A DNA stretch of 64,000 bases from Corallococcus sicarius (lineage in GTDB: Bacteria > Myxococcota > Myxococcia > Myxococcales > Myxococcaceae). Positions 40,357 through 47,365 of the stretch are shown here, piece after piece. Made by a program: the position numbers and the translations under genes. The stretch spans positions 1 through 64,000 of the forward strand of contig NZ_RAWG01000001.1 in assembly GCF_003611735.1 (NCBI RefSeq). The letters run 5' to 3'. Each line of letters opens with the position of its first letter. Position 1 is the first letter of the stretch. The notes under the pieces were generated by a model. That model saw only the letters and a list, made by a program, of their open reading frames with translations. It had not been told where the DNA came from and did not search any database.

Positions 40357-40998
40357 GTGATAGCCGTCCGCCCCCTGCAGCGCGCCGCGAGCGCCACTTT
40401 TGTCCTCGCCCTCATAGGCTGCGGCTCGGCCACCACCGGCACCGTCGGCCGCCCTGCGCCCGCGAAGTGGGTCAGCCCGGTCGTCGCCACGCCGGACGGC
40501 GGTCAGGTCCGGACGACCATCTACTACGGGCCCTGGCAGTGCAGCGTCGCGTTCATGTCCCGGTGCGAGGCGAAGTGCGCGGCACAGGGGTATGCCCTCA
40601 GGGGTTGCATCTGGCTGGCCGACTTCAAGGGCGACTGGCAGGGACGCTTCCTGCTCATGCCCGCGGCGGCCGGCGGGCGCCTCGCCATCACCCACTGCTG
40701 CTGCGACTACCCGAAGGCGACGGACCTGAAGTGGCGTCGGGACACGTGGAAGAATTCGCGCTCCGCCTTCCGCGATGAGTGGGGCCGTGAGTTCGGCACG
40801 TGGCCCTCGACGGGCGGCGTCAACTGGCAGGGACACCACATCTACGACCTGGGCCACGGCGGGGCTCCCTTGGCCAGGGACAACGTCCTGCCCGTGCCCG
40901 ATGACGTGCACGGCGTGTTCAACCGCGAGTACCCCGCTTGCTACGCGCCGGGTGGCCAATGGCTGAAACCAGGCCCCGACCGGCCCTACGTGGATTGA
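40357..40998 (+). CDS. SitA-like lipoprotein toxin (C-terminal nuclease-type domain)
   Basis: About 213 residues from the GTG at 40357; the frame is open from 40315. The lipoprotein signal ends LALIGCG. A Cys-rich middle (CEAKCAAQGYALRGC, HCCCDYP) precedes a C-terminal domain with HHIYDLGHGG and NVLPVPDDVHGVFNREYP, a His-rich HNH-like layout. This resembles the paralogous myxobacterial lipoproteins that include the SitA toxins passed between cells by outer-membrane exchange (family knowledge; not checked by search). The next gene, 5 bases on, is SMI1/KNR4-like, a common immunity fold, which supports a toxin role. TATCAC/GTGATA arms overlap the start, so the start is uncertain. Confidence 0.75.
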   Translation: MIAVRPLQRAASATFVLALIGCGSATTGTVGRPAPAKWVSPVVATPDGGQVRTTIYYGPWQCSVAFMSRCEAKCAAQGYALRGCIWLADFKGDWQGRFLLMPAAAGGRLAITHCCCDYPKATDLKWRRDTWKNSRSAFRDEWGREFGTWPSTGGVNWQGHHIYDLGHGGAPLARDNVLPVPDDVHGVFNREYPACYAPGGQWLKPGPDRPYVD

Positions 40999-41003
40999 CG
41001 GCC

Positions 41004-41477
41004 ATGCCCATGGACCCGCTGCTGGCCGAAGTCTCCCGGCTCCACTTCCCCAACGCGCCCGCGACGCCCGCGCAGCTCGTCGCCTTCGAGGTGCGCGTCG
41101 GCTGGCTGCTGGACGAGGACCTGCGCGCCTTCTACCTGCACTGCGACGGGTGCACCCTCTTCGCTCCCAGGGCCGACGCTCTCTACCGCGTCCTGCCGCT
41201 CGCGGAGATCCGCCGAGCACGCCTGGCTATCCGGGCCAGCGATGAGGACCGGGATGGGGCTCCGTCCGTCTTCACCCTGGTGGACATGCAGGACTCCGAC
41301 TACGTCGTCTTGGACACCGCTCAGCGCGAGGCAGGGCGTTACCCCCTGTTTGACGCCTTCCACGAGACATTCCCTGAGCTGGAGTGCATCGCCCCGTCCT
41401 TCGCGGAGTTCCTGGAGAAGGCCCTGCGCAGCGGCAACCGCGCCTACTGGCTGAGCGGAAGCACACCGGAGGGTTGA
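41004..41477 (+). CDS. SMI1/KNR4-like immunity protein
   Basis: A 157-residue soluble protein. The SMI1/KNR4 pattern is visible: an N-terminal helix then FEVRVGWLLDEDLRAFYLHC, FAPRADALYRVLPLAEI, and a C-terminal PSFAEFLEKALR. Such proteins are widespread immunity partners of polymorphic toxins. It begins 5 bases after the stop of the lipoprotein toxin with only a weak ribosome site, implying translational coupling. It most likely stays in the cytoplasm and neutralises the neighbouring toxin's nuclease-like domain. Confidence 0.85.
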   Translation: MPMDPLLAEVSRLHFPNAPATPAQLVAFEVRVGWLLDEDLRAFYLHCDGCTLFAPRADALYRVLPLAEIRRARLAIRASDEDRDGAPSVFTLVDMQDSDYVVLDTAQREAGRYPLFDAFHETFPELECIAPSFAEFLEKALRSGNRAYWLSGSTPEG

Positions 41478-41479
41478 GC

Positions 41480-42012
41480 CTTCGGTGGCATTCCAGGCTC
41501 GCGGTGAGCGCCCACGCCTCCTCAGCCGTGGTGACGATGGCCACCACGCGCCCGCCCCACCGCCTCCCGGCCCTGTACAGGTCCTGGAGCTTCACCACCG
41601 CGCCCGGGTTGCGCATGGCGCCCTCGAGGCCCGTCCGGAACGTCACCGTCTCCGTCTCCAGCCTCTCGGTGAAGAGGAGCCACCGGCCCACGCGCTGCGC
41701 CTGCCCCCGGGAGGTGCACCCGAGGGCCACCACGTCGGTGGGGTTGTAGCCGTAGGTGGCGAGGCCCTCCTCGTCGGTGACGTATTCCTGGGCGGCCTTG
41801 AGGTGGTTGGCCGGATCATTCCAGGTGACGAGGGCGACGGAGTGGCGCGCGCGCTTGCCGCTGGAGGCGTAGGTGAAGAGGCCGTCCACCACGTTGGCCG
41901 GGGTGAAGAGGTACTCGGCGTCGCGCGGCGCGTCCTGGGCGACGAAGACGGCGCCGGAAGCCCAGTACGTCATGCCCCGGAAGATGCTCGCGAGGTTGGA
42001 CACCCTCTCCTT
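41480..42012 (-). pseudogene. phage tail tip protein gpJ fragment
   Basis: About 175 codons match an internal part of lambda gpJ-like tail tip proteins: SNLASIFRGMTYWASGAVFV, YLFTPANVVDGLFTYASSGK, ARHSVALVTWNDPANHLK, VVALGCTSRGQAQRVGRWLL, TETVTFRTGLEGAM. Both the N-terminal region and the long C-terminal part are missing. It adjoins a gpK-like JAB fragment in a different frame, so a deletion has joined the two. It runs towards the toxin immunity gene on the other strand. Confidence 0.85.
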
Positions 42013-42208
42013 CCGCCTGAGCGTAGTCCTCCGGGGCGAGGACGAAGTGCGCCTGACCGTCGGCGAGGTTGCGGTAGGGCAGGTACCGCTGGGCGCCGTC
42101 CACCAGCACCACGAGGCCGCATGACTCGCGAGGGTAGGCCTCCTGGGCGTGGGCTTGTCCGGCGGCAAGGACGTCTTCAGCCAGCGCCAGCTGGCAAGGG
42201 GCAACCAT
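42013..42208 (-). pseudogene. phage tail assembly gpK-like JAB domain fragment
   Basis: About 65 codons of a JAB/MPN-type peptidase domain as found in lambda gpK: GQAHAQEAYPRESCGLVVLV then AHFVLAPEDYAQAE. The metal-binding HxH...D part and the NlpC/P60 domain are missing. A frame change at about 42012 leads directly into the gpJ fragment. This is a remnant of a tail module, on the same strand and in the expected order. Confidence 0.75.
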
Positions 42209-42265
42209 AGGGGATTCATCGCCCCAGGCGTGGACAGCATCCCGACGTGCGCGGCGCCCCTGCCG

Positions 42266-43093
42266 TCAGTGCTGCATCTCGCTGATAACGGCGTCAACGA
42301 AAGGAGTCCGGCACTCCGGCGCCGGATGTTTCGATTGCGAGCCACCTTCATCACATCGAAGCGGGAGTGGCAGGGCTGGCTGATCGCACGATACGGAAGT
42401 GATCCCAGCATCGGCGAGATCCGCACGAGCACGAGCAATCATCTTACCTACGGGCGAGTCGGGCGCCTCGGAGATGGCTCGAAGCTCCTCGTCGGTGACC
42501 ACGCCACCATCAGCGCGCTTCATGCTCGGACCTCTCAGCCGACGCATGATCTGGAACGCACATGTTTCGGCGGCACGCGCAAAAAGGCGCGCACCCTGCT
42601 TGTCGATCTTCTCCTTCGCCTTGGGACCGGCCCATGCCACGCGGCAGTCTTGGACGACAGGCCGTTTTAGAAAGAGACCTCGCACCTTGCCGTGAAAGGC
42701 GACGAGCTGCCCCTTCGACAGCTCTGCCACAGCCTGCATTTGCTCGTCCGGAACGAGGCACATGACGGAACTCATCATCTCGCCCACGTCCAGTGAGATG
42801 ACGATGCTGTCCGTAGCATCCTTGGCGATATCTTGAATGAGGCCCGCCACCTCCACCTCCTTCCCGCGGTACTTCATGTCCGCAGCCACCTCGTTGTCGG
42901 TGTAGGCATCCCACAGTTCGCGCGGGCCGACGTGGAGCAAAGCAGGGACAGCCGGAGTCATCGGTGGAGTGGAAGCCTTGCCGGTAGTGCCTGGGGCTTC
43001 TCCGGCCGGCGCGGCCGCCTGTCCAGTGGAGGGCACCGCTTCCTGCTTGCACCCGGCCACCATCAGCACAGCAACGAGCCAACACGCGCGCAT
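42266..43093 (-). CDS. OB-fold (tRNA_anti-like) lipoprotein
   Basis: A 275-residue lipoprotein. The signal is MRACWLVAVLMVAGCK, with GGAGGGG just upstream of the ATG at 43093. After a Pro/Ala/Thr linker, residues ~70-165 fit the tRNA_anti-like OB fold (ELWDAYTDNEVAADMKYRGK, VEVAGLIQDIAKDA, LVAFHGKVRGLFLKRPVV). The C-terminal ~100 residues are helical with several Cys (ETCAFQIM, SVSCDQP, APECRTPF). The family is found in bacterial envelopes without a defined function. It is intact inside the decayed prophage region, so it is likely maintained cargo. Confidence 0.82.
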   Translation of the reverse strand: MRACWLVAVLMVAGCKQEAVPSTGQAAAPAGEAPGTTGKASTPPMTPAVPALLHVGPRELWDAYTDNEVAADMKYRGKEVEVAGLIQDIAKDATDSIVISLDVGEMMSSVMCLVPDEQMQAVAELSKGQLVAFHGKVRGLFLKRPVVQDCRVAWAGPKAKEKIDKQGARLFARAAETCAFQIMRRLRGPSMKRADGGVVTDEELRAISEAPDSPVGKMIARARADLADAGITSVSCDQPALPLPLRCDEGGSQSKHPAPECRTPFVDAVISEMQH

Positions 43094-43233
43094 CGTCCCC
43101 TCCGTTGAGGGGCGGCACGACAGCACGGAGCGAAGGCTACGGGCAAGGCGTGGGGTCAGGATGCCCCATCCGATCGCCTTGACGGCGAAGTCCGCTGCGT
43201 CGAGGCTCGCTCCTCCATCTCCCTGGAGACGTC

Positions 43234-43581
43234 ATGACCGTCACGCTCACCCTCCACGCCACCCCCTTGGAAGCCTCCACCATCCGCGCAGCTGCAGCGG
43301 TGGGCGGATTCTCCGCCGAGCGGCTGATCGAGCACGCAGCGGTCGACATGGGCGGCATGATGAGGCTCCAGGATTGGCAGTCCGCGACTGAGGCGCTGTC
43401 TGATACGCTGACGGTTGAGATGGGTGACGCGGAGTACTCGACCGCCATGGCCATCGCCCGTCGGCTCAGCGTTCCCGAGGGGCGGTACCTCGTCCTGGCT
43501 GCATTGCGCTACGTCTGCCATCAACAGCGGAGCTACCCTCCGGGCTCCGCGTGGCGGGCGATCCAGGTGCCTGCCTGCTGA
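43234..43581 (+). CDS. small hypothetical protein
   Basis: A 115-residue protein with a compact helical pattern and an N-terminal strand (MTVTLTLHATPLEASTIRAA). No signal peptide or family is recognised. GGAG lies at good spacing before ATG 43234. It is divergent from the OB-fold lipoprotein. Composition looks coding, with no frameshift. The N-terminal half could be a ribbon-helix-helix-like fold (inference from the strand-helix-helix pattern), but this is weak. Confidence 0.6.
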   Translation: MTVTLTLHATPLEASTIRAAAAVGGFSAERLIEHAAVDMGGMMRLQDWQSATEALSDTLTVEMGDAEYSTAMAIARRLSVPEGRYLVLAALRYVCHQQRSYPPGSAWRAIQVPAC

Positions 43582-44242
43582 CGGCTTCCGACAAGCTTTG
43601 CAACATGCCGGCGTTAGATCCGACAATGCTTACATCTCAGCGCTCATTGTTCGATCTGCTCGGATAGCTGGCCGGCCCCGCTCCAGGTGTCATGGGCCGC
43701 CCTATCGGATCGCGCGAGGGTCACCTCCTCGGATCGCTGTCTCGATCAGCCCGACCAGCCCGCGTGCTCGGGAGCGTCAAGGGTCGGCTACGCCGAAACC
43801 TGAACGGTTCTGCGCCCTTGCCCCTCCCTCCGCGCGCGGGCGAAGGGCAACCGGCCGCAAGCGGCCAGTCCTGATCGATCAGGAGTCGCGATCCGTTTGG
43901 CCGACCCGGATGCGGTCCATGACCCCGGCCCCTGACAGCTTACCGCCCCCCGTCATGAGTCGACTTGGTCATGCTCCGGATTTTCGGTGGGGGCGTGGAC
44001 GGCGGCCCCGATGGCCCGCCAAGTACGTCTGGCGCGCTGAAGCACCCCGCCCCCCAGGGTGGGCCGGGGCGGGCCGTTTGCTGGTGCTGACCATCAGGCT
44101 CCACCAGACTCAGCCGTCGCGGCACCGGCACGGCTCACTGATGCGAGCGGTGGTGCCCGCGACGCCGCTCTGGATGCGTCTTCGTCTTTCCGGCACGCGG
44201 CATGGCGTGCTGGTGCATTGAGCGACGTTTGTGGATAGCGAC
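43582..44242. repeat. gene-free stretch with cluster of hairpins
   Basis: 661 bases without a convincing gene. At 43785-43884 four stem-loops lie in a row: CGGC/GCCG (43785-43795), GCCCTTGCCC with GGGC-AAGGGC (43814-43848), GGCCG/CGGCC (43853-43866), and the perfect 16-base palindrome TCCTGATCGATCAGGA (43869-43884). The 12-base word CGAAACCTGAAC at 43794-43805 recurs in the first hairpin of the array at 45358. The rest shows nothing I can identify. Confidence 0.6.
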
Positions 44243-45190
44243 TCAGTTCGGCTGTTTATTTTCTGACCCTGGCTCCGAATATGCAACTGTAAGTCGAATT
44301 TGCCTTCCGCTTGTCATTTCGAGAATCGTTGCTGGCTCGCCGCCCGCGTCGAATTGATGACGGAGCCGCATTTCCGAACCTATCGCTACTCCGTTGGACC
44401 GAAGATTCGCGGCGATGGCGGAGATGTTTTCGCGCACCGCCTTCTCCATGTACTCTAGTGTTTTAACTTTGAAGTCATGTTCGAAAATCACAGGAACAGT
44501 GTTGCCGGCAGCAGCCATTCCGCCCCCGATCAGCCCATAGACCGTTCCGTCTGCCACTTGGACGAATGAGTTCATATTGCGGCTCTGAAGATTGGCACGT
44601 TCCTCGTCAGCCAGTCGCGGCGCCATCACTCCATTGATGCGGAAATCAGAAATGGCTTCAGGCCAATTGGCGTGAAGTATTTCAACAAAGTGGACGCGAT
44701 GCCACGGAGCTGGTTTGTGTCCAGTTATGCTGATGAGATAGAGTTCATCAGCTGTGACTCTTGCGAAGAGAAGAGGGCCAGTTCGCCGGACGAAATCGCC
44801 CTTTACTTTCTTGATTTTTTTGATCTCTCGCCCCAGGTGGAAGTGGTGCACACCTAGGGAGTTGAGAAGAAAATCATTAAATCCAAAGTCAGCCTCAATG
44901 CTGGTGCTGAGATGTGGCCGTAGGTCTTCCCCTCTTTCGGCCTTTTCCACAAATAGAGCGAGGCCATCTTCATGCTCGGGTGGGCACGCCAACTCTCGTG
45001 ACCGCACCACGGCGCGAGGGCGAACCGGCACCCCTCGGTTCCGAATATTGAGGAGGCGGACGAACAGGTCCTGACCACGCTCATCTGCTTTGGGCTTGTC
45101 ACCCAATTGGACGAGCTTCGCTCTAATGTGCTCATACCAGTCGCGCACGAAGTCGGCGTCGACGGTGATCTCTGGGTCGCCAGTGCTCAT
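44243..45190 (-). CDS. hypothetical protein, foreign composition
   Basis: A 315-residue protein not recognised. It begins with PEITVDADFVRDWYEHIRAK and contains LHANWPEAISDFRINGVMAP, VADGTVYGLIGGGMAAAG and a C-terminal beta-rich part. No signal peptide; one Gly-rich segment could be a short membrane helix. The gene is visibly richer in A/T (AAATAAACAGCC at its 3' end, many AAA and ATT codons) than the rest of the window, indicating recent acquisition. ATG 45190 has a weak AAGG upstream. It may be phage or island cargo such as a defence or moron gene, but nothing in the sequence names it. Confidence 0.75.
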   Translation of the reverse strand: MSTGDPEITVDADFVRDWYEHIRAKLVQLGDKPKADERGQDLFVRLLNIRNRGVPVRPRAVVRSRELACPPEHEDGLALFVEKAERGEDLRPHLSTSIEADFGFNDFLLNSLGVHHFHLGREIKKIKKVKGDFVRRTGPLLFARVTADELYLISITGHKPAPWHRVHFVEILHANWPEAISDFRINGVMAPRLADEERANLQSRNMNSFVQVADGTVYGLIGGGMAAAGNTVPVIFEHDFKVKTLEYMEKAVRENISAIAANLRSNGVAIGSEMRLRHQFDAGGEPATILEMTSGRQIRLTVAYSEPGSENKQPN

Positions 45191-45235
45191 GGGACCTTGA
45201 CGGTAGCGACCCTGAACAGCGTTGTCTTGTCGTCG

Positions 45236-45354
45236 GCCGGTGCCCCCGTAGCGCAGCAGCTCGGCGCCGGGCCGTGGGCGTGGAGTTGGAGGAGCGCTAC
45301 TGCGAACGCGCCGCGCGCCAGCTGGAGGCGGGTGGCCACACTCGCGCTGTCTGA
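45236..45354 (+). pseudogene. DNA methyltransferase C-terminal remnant
   Basis: The plus strand reads AVGVELEERYCERAARQLE to a TGA at 45352, the usual C-terminus of phage-type N4/N6 DNA methyltransferases (family pattern G-R-R-A-x-G-I-E-x-E-x-x-Y). Just before it, another frame reads VAQQLG, matching the preceding family residues, so one frameshift near 45265 is likely. The upstream catalytic domain is absent. The hairpin array starts 4 bases after the stop. Confidence 0.65.
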
Positions 45355-45357
45355 CCT

Positions 45358-45635
45358 GGTTCAGGTTTTGCCCCCTCGAATGAGGGCGCGAAACCTGAAC
45401 CGCCTGGGCGGGAAGGGTGTCCACAGCATGGACACCCCTGGGGTACGCGCGGCGTGCGTACCCTTGGCCCTGCCGGTCCGGTCCGGCAAGTCCGGGAGGC
45501 GGCAAGCATAACCATGATGAGCCGTTGAGGTTTCCGCTGGATTGCCTCCTCCGAAGAGCCCCGGTTCGCCGGGCATCCCTGGTGCTTCGCCCCACCGGTC
45601 CGGTCCGCTCCCGACCGTCGGTGATGCCGACGGTC
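45358..45635. repeat. array of six consecutive perfect hairpins
   Basis: Stem-loops in order: GGTTCAGGTTT/AAACCTGAACC (45358-45401, nested CCCTC-GAAT-GAGGG); GGGTGTCCA/TGGACACCC (45415-45437); GGGTACGC/GCGTACCC (45441-45463); TGCCGG/CCGGCA (45471-45488); CCCGG-TTCG-CCGGG (45560-45573); GACCGTCGG/CCGACGGTC (45613-45635). Stems are perfect and mutually unrelated in sequence, so they are not copies of one repeat. The first could be the terminator of the methyltransferase remnant. Confidence 0.8.
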
Positions 45636-45883
45636 AGCGCACGGCGCCCCTTCTCTCCAGGCATGGACAGACGTGCAAAAGGTGGGAAGAGGCGCTGGGC
45701 CACGCGGACGCGGCGCTGCGGGCGCTCGGCAACGCAAGAGACCTGCTCGCGGACAACGGCCGTCCCGCATAGGCCGCCGCGCGGAGCTGCTGCGCGAGCG
45801 CTACAACCTGGAGTGCGGCGAACTGCTGCAAGGCCTCCTGGCGCAGCCCGCCCCAAGGCTTCGAGGCAGGCTGCGGCCTGCGG

Positions 45884-46114
45884 CTAGAAGAACTGGGCGA
45901 TGTCGTGGAGCACCTCGGGCGCGAGCTTCAACACCTTGTAGGCGTAGAAGACAAGCTTGAGGCATTCGGAGGCACGGCGGATGGACGACGTCTTGATGTG
46001 CTTCGTGATGTGGTTTGTCATACAGCCCACATAGCGAGCGATCACTTTCTTGACGGGCGGTCCGTTCTCCCCATACCCGCCGTCACCGTCTAGCTCAGAG
46101 ACGGTGACACGCAC
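45884..46114 (-). CDS. small ORF, possible gene remnant
   Basis: A 76-codon frame from a GTG at 46114. It contains ITKHIKTSSIRRASECLKLV and KVLKLAPEVLHDIAQFF, which read like real protein and are less GC-rich than the surroundings. No clear ribosome site. A perfect hairpin, GTCACCGTCT/AGACGGTGAC (46082-46108), overlaps its first codons, which argues against normal translation. Family not recognised; it may be the tail of a lost phage gene. The stretch 45636-45883 beside it shows no convincing gene. Confidence 0.3.
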   Translation of the reverse strand: MRVTVSELDGDGGYGENGPPVKKVIARYVGCMTNHITKHIKTSSIRRASECLKLVFYAYKVLKLAPEVLHDIAQFF

Positions 46115-46153
46115 CTACCCGTTACCCCTACCGCCCCCGGACGAAGGTGTACG

Positions 46154-47150
46154 TCATGCCGCCGGGGGCATCTCCTCCCGCATCACCTTGCGGATGGCGT
46201 TCCCATGCGCTTGCCGAGGCGCTCCGCTTCCGCGCGCCCGCCCTCCACCGAGGCGCTCACCTGCGAGGAGCCGTCCGCGTTGACGGTGACGTGAATGGTC
46301 TGGTTCACGTTGGGCCCCGCCCAGCGCATCGTTGGGGACGATGCGGCCGGAGCTGCTGGGGATGAAGAGCTCCGGCCCGAGCTCGCCCACCAAGTGAGCC
46401 TGGGCCGCGCGGACGGCCCGCCGGCCGCGTGGGCACCGCCCAGGGACAGTGAGGAGGTGCTCCCTCCCCCGATGGCGCTCAGGCCCGCGTCCACCAGGGC
46501 GACGAAGCCCTTCTGGGCCATGAGGCGCGCCAGGTCCTTCAGGATGCCGTCCACCATCACCCCGAACTCCAGCCGACCCGTGGTGACGAAGTTCGCGAAG
46601 GTGTCCGCCATGTGCTGCGTGGCCGTGCCCACGATCTCCTTCGTGTAGCTGAAGCCGGTGTTGATCTGGTCCTGAAGGCGATCCACTTCCTACCGGTACT
46701 GCGCTGCGGTGACGCGCCCCTCGGCGAAGAGCTGCATCACCATCTCCAGGCGCTTCTGCAGCTCCGCCGTCGGGTTGAGCTGCTTGGCGAGCTGATCCAT
46801 TTCCGTCTTCAGGGACGCCCGGCTTCGTCGCCGACAGAATGTCCCCGCCCACCTCGCCCTGCAGCTCCGAGAAGCGGGCCCGGAGTTGGTCCAGGGCGAA
46901 CTGGGGGCGTCGAGGCCATCTTCTGGAAGGCTGCCTCGGTGCGCCCGGCGGAGTCCTGCATGTGCTTCAGCACGGAGAACTCCTGGCCGAACGCCTCGGC
47001 GAGCGTGGAGGCTTCCTCGGAAGGCTTCGCAGCGGCAGCGATGATGGCGCGCAGCCCCTCCCGCGCAGTCCCTCCACGGTGTGGAAGCTGTCGGGGAGTC
47101 CTGGCGGGCCGCTCGCGCGAGCACCGTCACCGGAACTCCCAAGGCTTTGC
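46154..47150 (-). pseudogene. phage tail tape measure protein remnant
   Basis: Fragments in several minus-strand frames together read as the C-terminal part of a siphophage tape measure protein: MDQLAKQLNPTAELQKRLEM (about 46800-46740), FANFVTTGRLEFGVMVDGIL and LARLMAQKGFVALVDAGLSA (about 46600-46480), HLVGELGPELFIPSSSGRIV (about 46400-46345), NVNQTIHVTVNADGSSQ, and finally RKVMREEMPPAA. At least three frameshifts separate them. It lies next to the tRNA-Arg, inside the proposed island. Confidence 0.85.
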
Positions 47151-47212
47151 TGCTTGCTGGGTCGTCCGCCCCCGGCCCGCTGATTTCCTCAGTCGGGCCG
47201 GGGGGTTAGCTA

Positions 47213-47231
47213 GCGACCCCGACAGGAATCG
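47213..47231. repeat. tRNA-side copy of the 19-bp putative att repeat
   Basis: GCGACCCCGACAGGAATCG, covering the acceptor and T-arm 3' side of tRNA-Arg plus one base, identical to 38831-38849 and in the same orientation. Confidence 0.65.
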
Positions 47232-47287
47232 AACCTGTGGCCTGCGGTTTAGGAAACCGCCGCTCTATCCAACTGAGCTACGGGGTC
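47214..47287 (-). tRNA. tRNA-Arg(CCU)
   Basis: A complete 74-base cloverleaf on the minus strand. Acceptor GACCCCG pairs with CGGGGTC; the D arm contains AGCTCAGTTGGATAGAGC; the anticodon loop is TTCCTAA with anticodon CCT, reading AGG arginine codons; the T loop is GGTTCGATTCC. CCA is not encoded after the discriminator G. Its 3' end is the likely integration target of the decayed island on its left. Confidence 0.96.
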
Positions 47288-47365
47288 AGGGCGGTGGGCT
47301 TTATAGCAGGCGTCCCGACGCGCGCAACGCGCGTGAGGCCCCCCGGCCGCGGGGTGTCCGCCTGC

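Larger units (their letters stand above)
38831..47231. mobile_element. decayed tRNA-Arg-associated prophage/island
   Basis: An ~8.4-kb segment bounded by direct copies of the tRNA-Arg 3' end. It holds lambda-type tail fragments on the minus strand in phage order (tape measure 46154-47150, gpK-like JAB 42013-42208, gpJ 41480-42012), a phage-type DNA methyltransferase tail, hairpin clusters, and cargo: EEP lipoprotein, toxin/immunity pair, OB-fold lipoprotein and an unknown AT-richer gene. No integrase, terminase, capsid or lysis gene is recognised, so it is no longer a functional prophage. Confidence 0.6.

Noticed and set aside
40315-40998. Starting the toxin at GTG 40315
   Set aside because: It would give an overlong N-region ahead of the lipobox; the GTG at 40357 gives a normal lipoprotein signal, though the choice remains uncertain.
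43940-44131. Small minus-strand ORF in the hairpin-bearing gap
   Set aside because: Pro/Gly-rich, no ribosome site, no conserved pattern.
45358-45635. Integron attC array
   Set aside because: The stems lack the conserved R-prime/R-double-prime core sites and there are no gene cassettes or integron integrase.
45358-45635. CRISPR array
   Set aside because: The hairpins differ in sequence and spacing, so there is no repeated unit.
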